Assembly: GCA_946886425.1 (NCBI GenBank)
Contig: CAMPIP010000159.1
Location: 1-5,601 of the forward strand
Direction of reading: 5' to 3'
Source: an uncultured Actinomycetes bacterium
GTDB lineage: Bacteria > Actinomycetota > Thermoleophilia > Solirubrobacterales > 70-9
DNA length: 5,601 nucleotides
This document shows, in pieces, positions 4,776-5,601 of the stretch; position 1 is the first letter of the stretch, and each line of letters starts with the position of its first letter. The position numbers and the translations under genes were made by a program. Under the pieces are notes generated by a model that had not been told where the DNA came from, searched no databases, and was given only the letters and a program-made list of their open reading frames with translations.

Positions 4776-5601
4776 CTGTACCGGTCCCACTTTTCGAGGT
4801 AGGGGAGAGGGTCGATGGGGGAGCCGCCCTCGTACCAGCCTGGCGCGGTCCAGATCTCGAAGTGGAGGTGGCAGCCCTGGGCGTCGCCGGTGTCGCCGAC
4901 GACCCCGATCGGCTGGCCGGTGCGGACCGTTTCGCCGGTTTGCAGCGGCGACGGTTCGGCGAGGTGCGCGTACATGAAGTCCATCGAGGTGCCCTTGCCG
5001 TCGACGACGACGTAGTTGCCGGCAAGCGCCTGGTAGCCGGAGAACTGGACCTCGCCGCCGCGGGCGGCGACCAGGGGCGTCCCGCAGACAGCCATCGTGT
5101 CCTGGCCCTGGTGGGTGTGGCCGGAGCGCCCGGCCCCGAAGCTGCCGGCGGAGAGCCCGAATTCGTGGTCGCCGAGGACCGGGAAGGCGTAGCCGTAGAA
5201 GGCGAAGCCGAGGCCGGGTGCCGTCGACTGGGTCGTCGCCAGGCGGGCCGCGACTTCGGTTCCCTGGGGGACGATCTGGAAGCTGTAGCGGCCGTTGCGG
5301 GCCGGCTTGCCGGCGTTGTCGGTGCCGTCCCAGCGGACGCCGCTGGCGACGTCGGGGGCCACGTCATTGCGGTAGTAGGTCTTGGCAATGTCGCCGGCGC
5401 TGTTGACGACGTTGATCTGCAGGTCGTTCCGCGGCTGGCTGCTGGAGATCGTGTAGGTCAGGCGCGGGAAGCGGTAGCCGAAATAGAAGGACTTGCGGGG
5501 CGTGGTCGCGGCGGCGGTGACGGTGACGGCGCCGGAGCTCGGTGCGCTGCTGGGCGTTCCGGCGGGGCTGCTCGGCGGTGGCGGGGCGCCGGTCGGAGTG
5601 G
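4772..5601 (-). CDS. Secreted M23/LytM-family peptidase with FlgD-like Ig domain (5' end outside window)
   Basis: The frame is open from the TAG at 4774-4772 to the right edge, giving about 275 visible C-terminal residues; start and any signal peptide lie beyond the window. Reading from the edge inward: a Pro/Ser/Thr/Ala-rich linker (about 5599-5500), a short domain with FlgD-type Ig-like features (LQINVVNSAG, then WDGTDNAGKPARNGRYSF, about 5470-5260), and a C-terminal M23 domain. The M23 zinc site looks intact: HQGQD (His at 5111-5113, Asp at 5099-5101, the HxGxD motif), YAHL, and HLHFE (His at 4868-4870 and 4862-4864). Such proteins cleave peptidoglycan cross-bridges or regulate other cell-wall hydrolases. 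A GTG at 5362 is in frame but would cut the Ig-like domain, so it is not the start. It converges on zur and is probably functionally unrelated, although the enzyme itself needs zinc. Confidence 0.88.
   Translation of the reverse strand, partial: TPTGAPPPPSSPAGTPSSAPSSGAVTVTAAATTPRKSFYFGYRFPRLTYTISSSQPRNDLQINVVNSAGDIAKTYYRNDVAPDVASGVRWDGTDNAGKPARNGRYSFQIVPQGTEVAARLATTQSTAPGLGFAFYGYAFPVLGDHEFGLSAGSFGAGRSGHTHQGQDTMAVCGTPLVAARGGEVQFSGYQALAGNYVVVDGKGTSMDFMYAHLAEPSPLQTGETVRTGQPIGVVGDTGDAQGCHLHFEIWTAPGWYEGGSPIDPLPYLEKWDRYS

Noticed and set aside
5218..5406. Small plus-strand open frames over the peptidase gene (also 4815-5015)
   Set aside because: They lie opposite a clear M23/Ig-like coding frame with intact catalytic motifs and show no domain or ribosome binding site of their own.

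Overview
The window (5,601 bp, GC-rich at roughly 70% with strong G/C third-position bias, GTG and TTG starts common) looks like chromosomal DNA of a high-GC actinobacterium. The regulator type at the left, the GC content and the general style of the proteins fit the Thermoleophilia/Solirubrobacterales, but that placement is an inference; no rRNA or other taxonomic marker is present.

Layout. Positions 1-146 are non-coding and hold three GC-rich hairpins enclosed by a possible closing helix. A winged-helix (ArsR/HTH_20-like) regulator follows on the minus strand (147-740). A 185-bp AT-rich divergent intergenic region (741-925) carries a candidate promoter, a direct repeat and a Zur-box-like half-palindrome. 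Then comes a tightly packed plus-strand operon of four genes (926-4764): (1) an ABC-3 family permease fused in frame to a zinc-binding lipoprotein (ZnuB-ZnuA fusion), (2) the ABC ATPase (ZnuC), overlapping it by 19 bp, (3) a second, separate ABC-3 permease (ZnuB-like), 2 bp later, and (4) a Fur-family regulator, most likely Zur, 1 bp later. A minus-strand gene running off the right edge converges on zur with only 7 bp between the stop codons; it encodes a secreted M23/LytM peptidase with a FlgD-type Ig-like domain.

How it works together. The four operon genes form a complete high-affinity zinc uptake system plus its probable sensor. The binding protein captures Zn2+ outside the membrane (three His, one Asp, a His/Asp/Glu-rich loop), two non-identical permeases could form a heterodimeric channel, the single ATPase powers it, and the Fur-family protein would shut the operon when zinc is plentiful, including its own gene because it is the last cistron. 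The most unusual points are the permease/binding-protein fusion with an intact internal signal peptide and lipobox, a possible nested GTG start that would also yield a free lipoprotein, and the presence of two diverged permeases with one ATPase.
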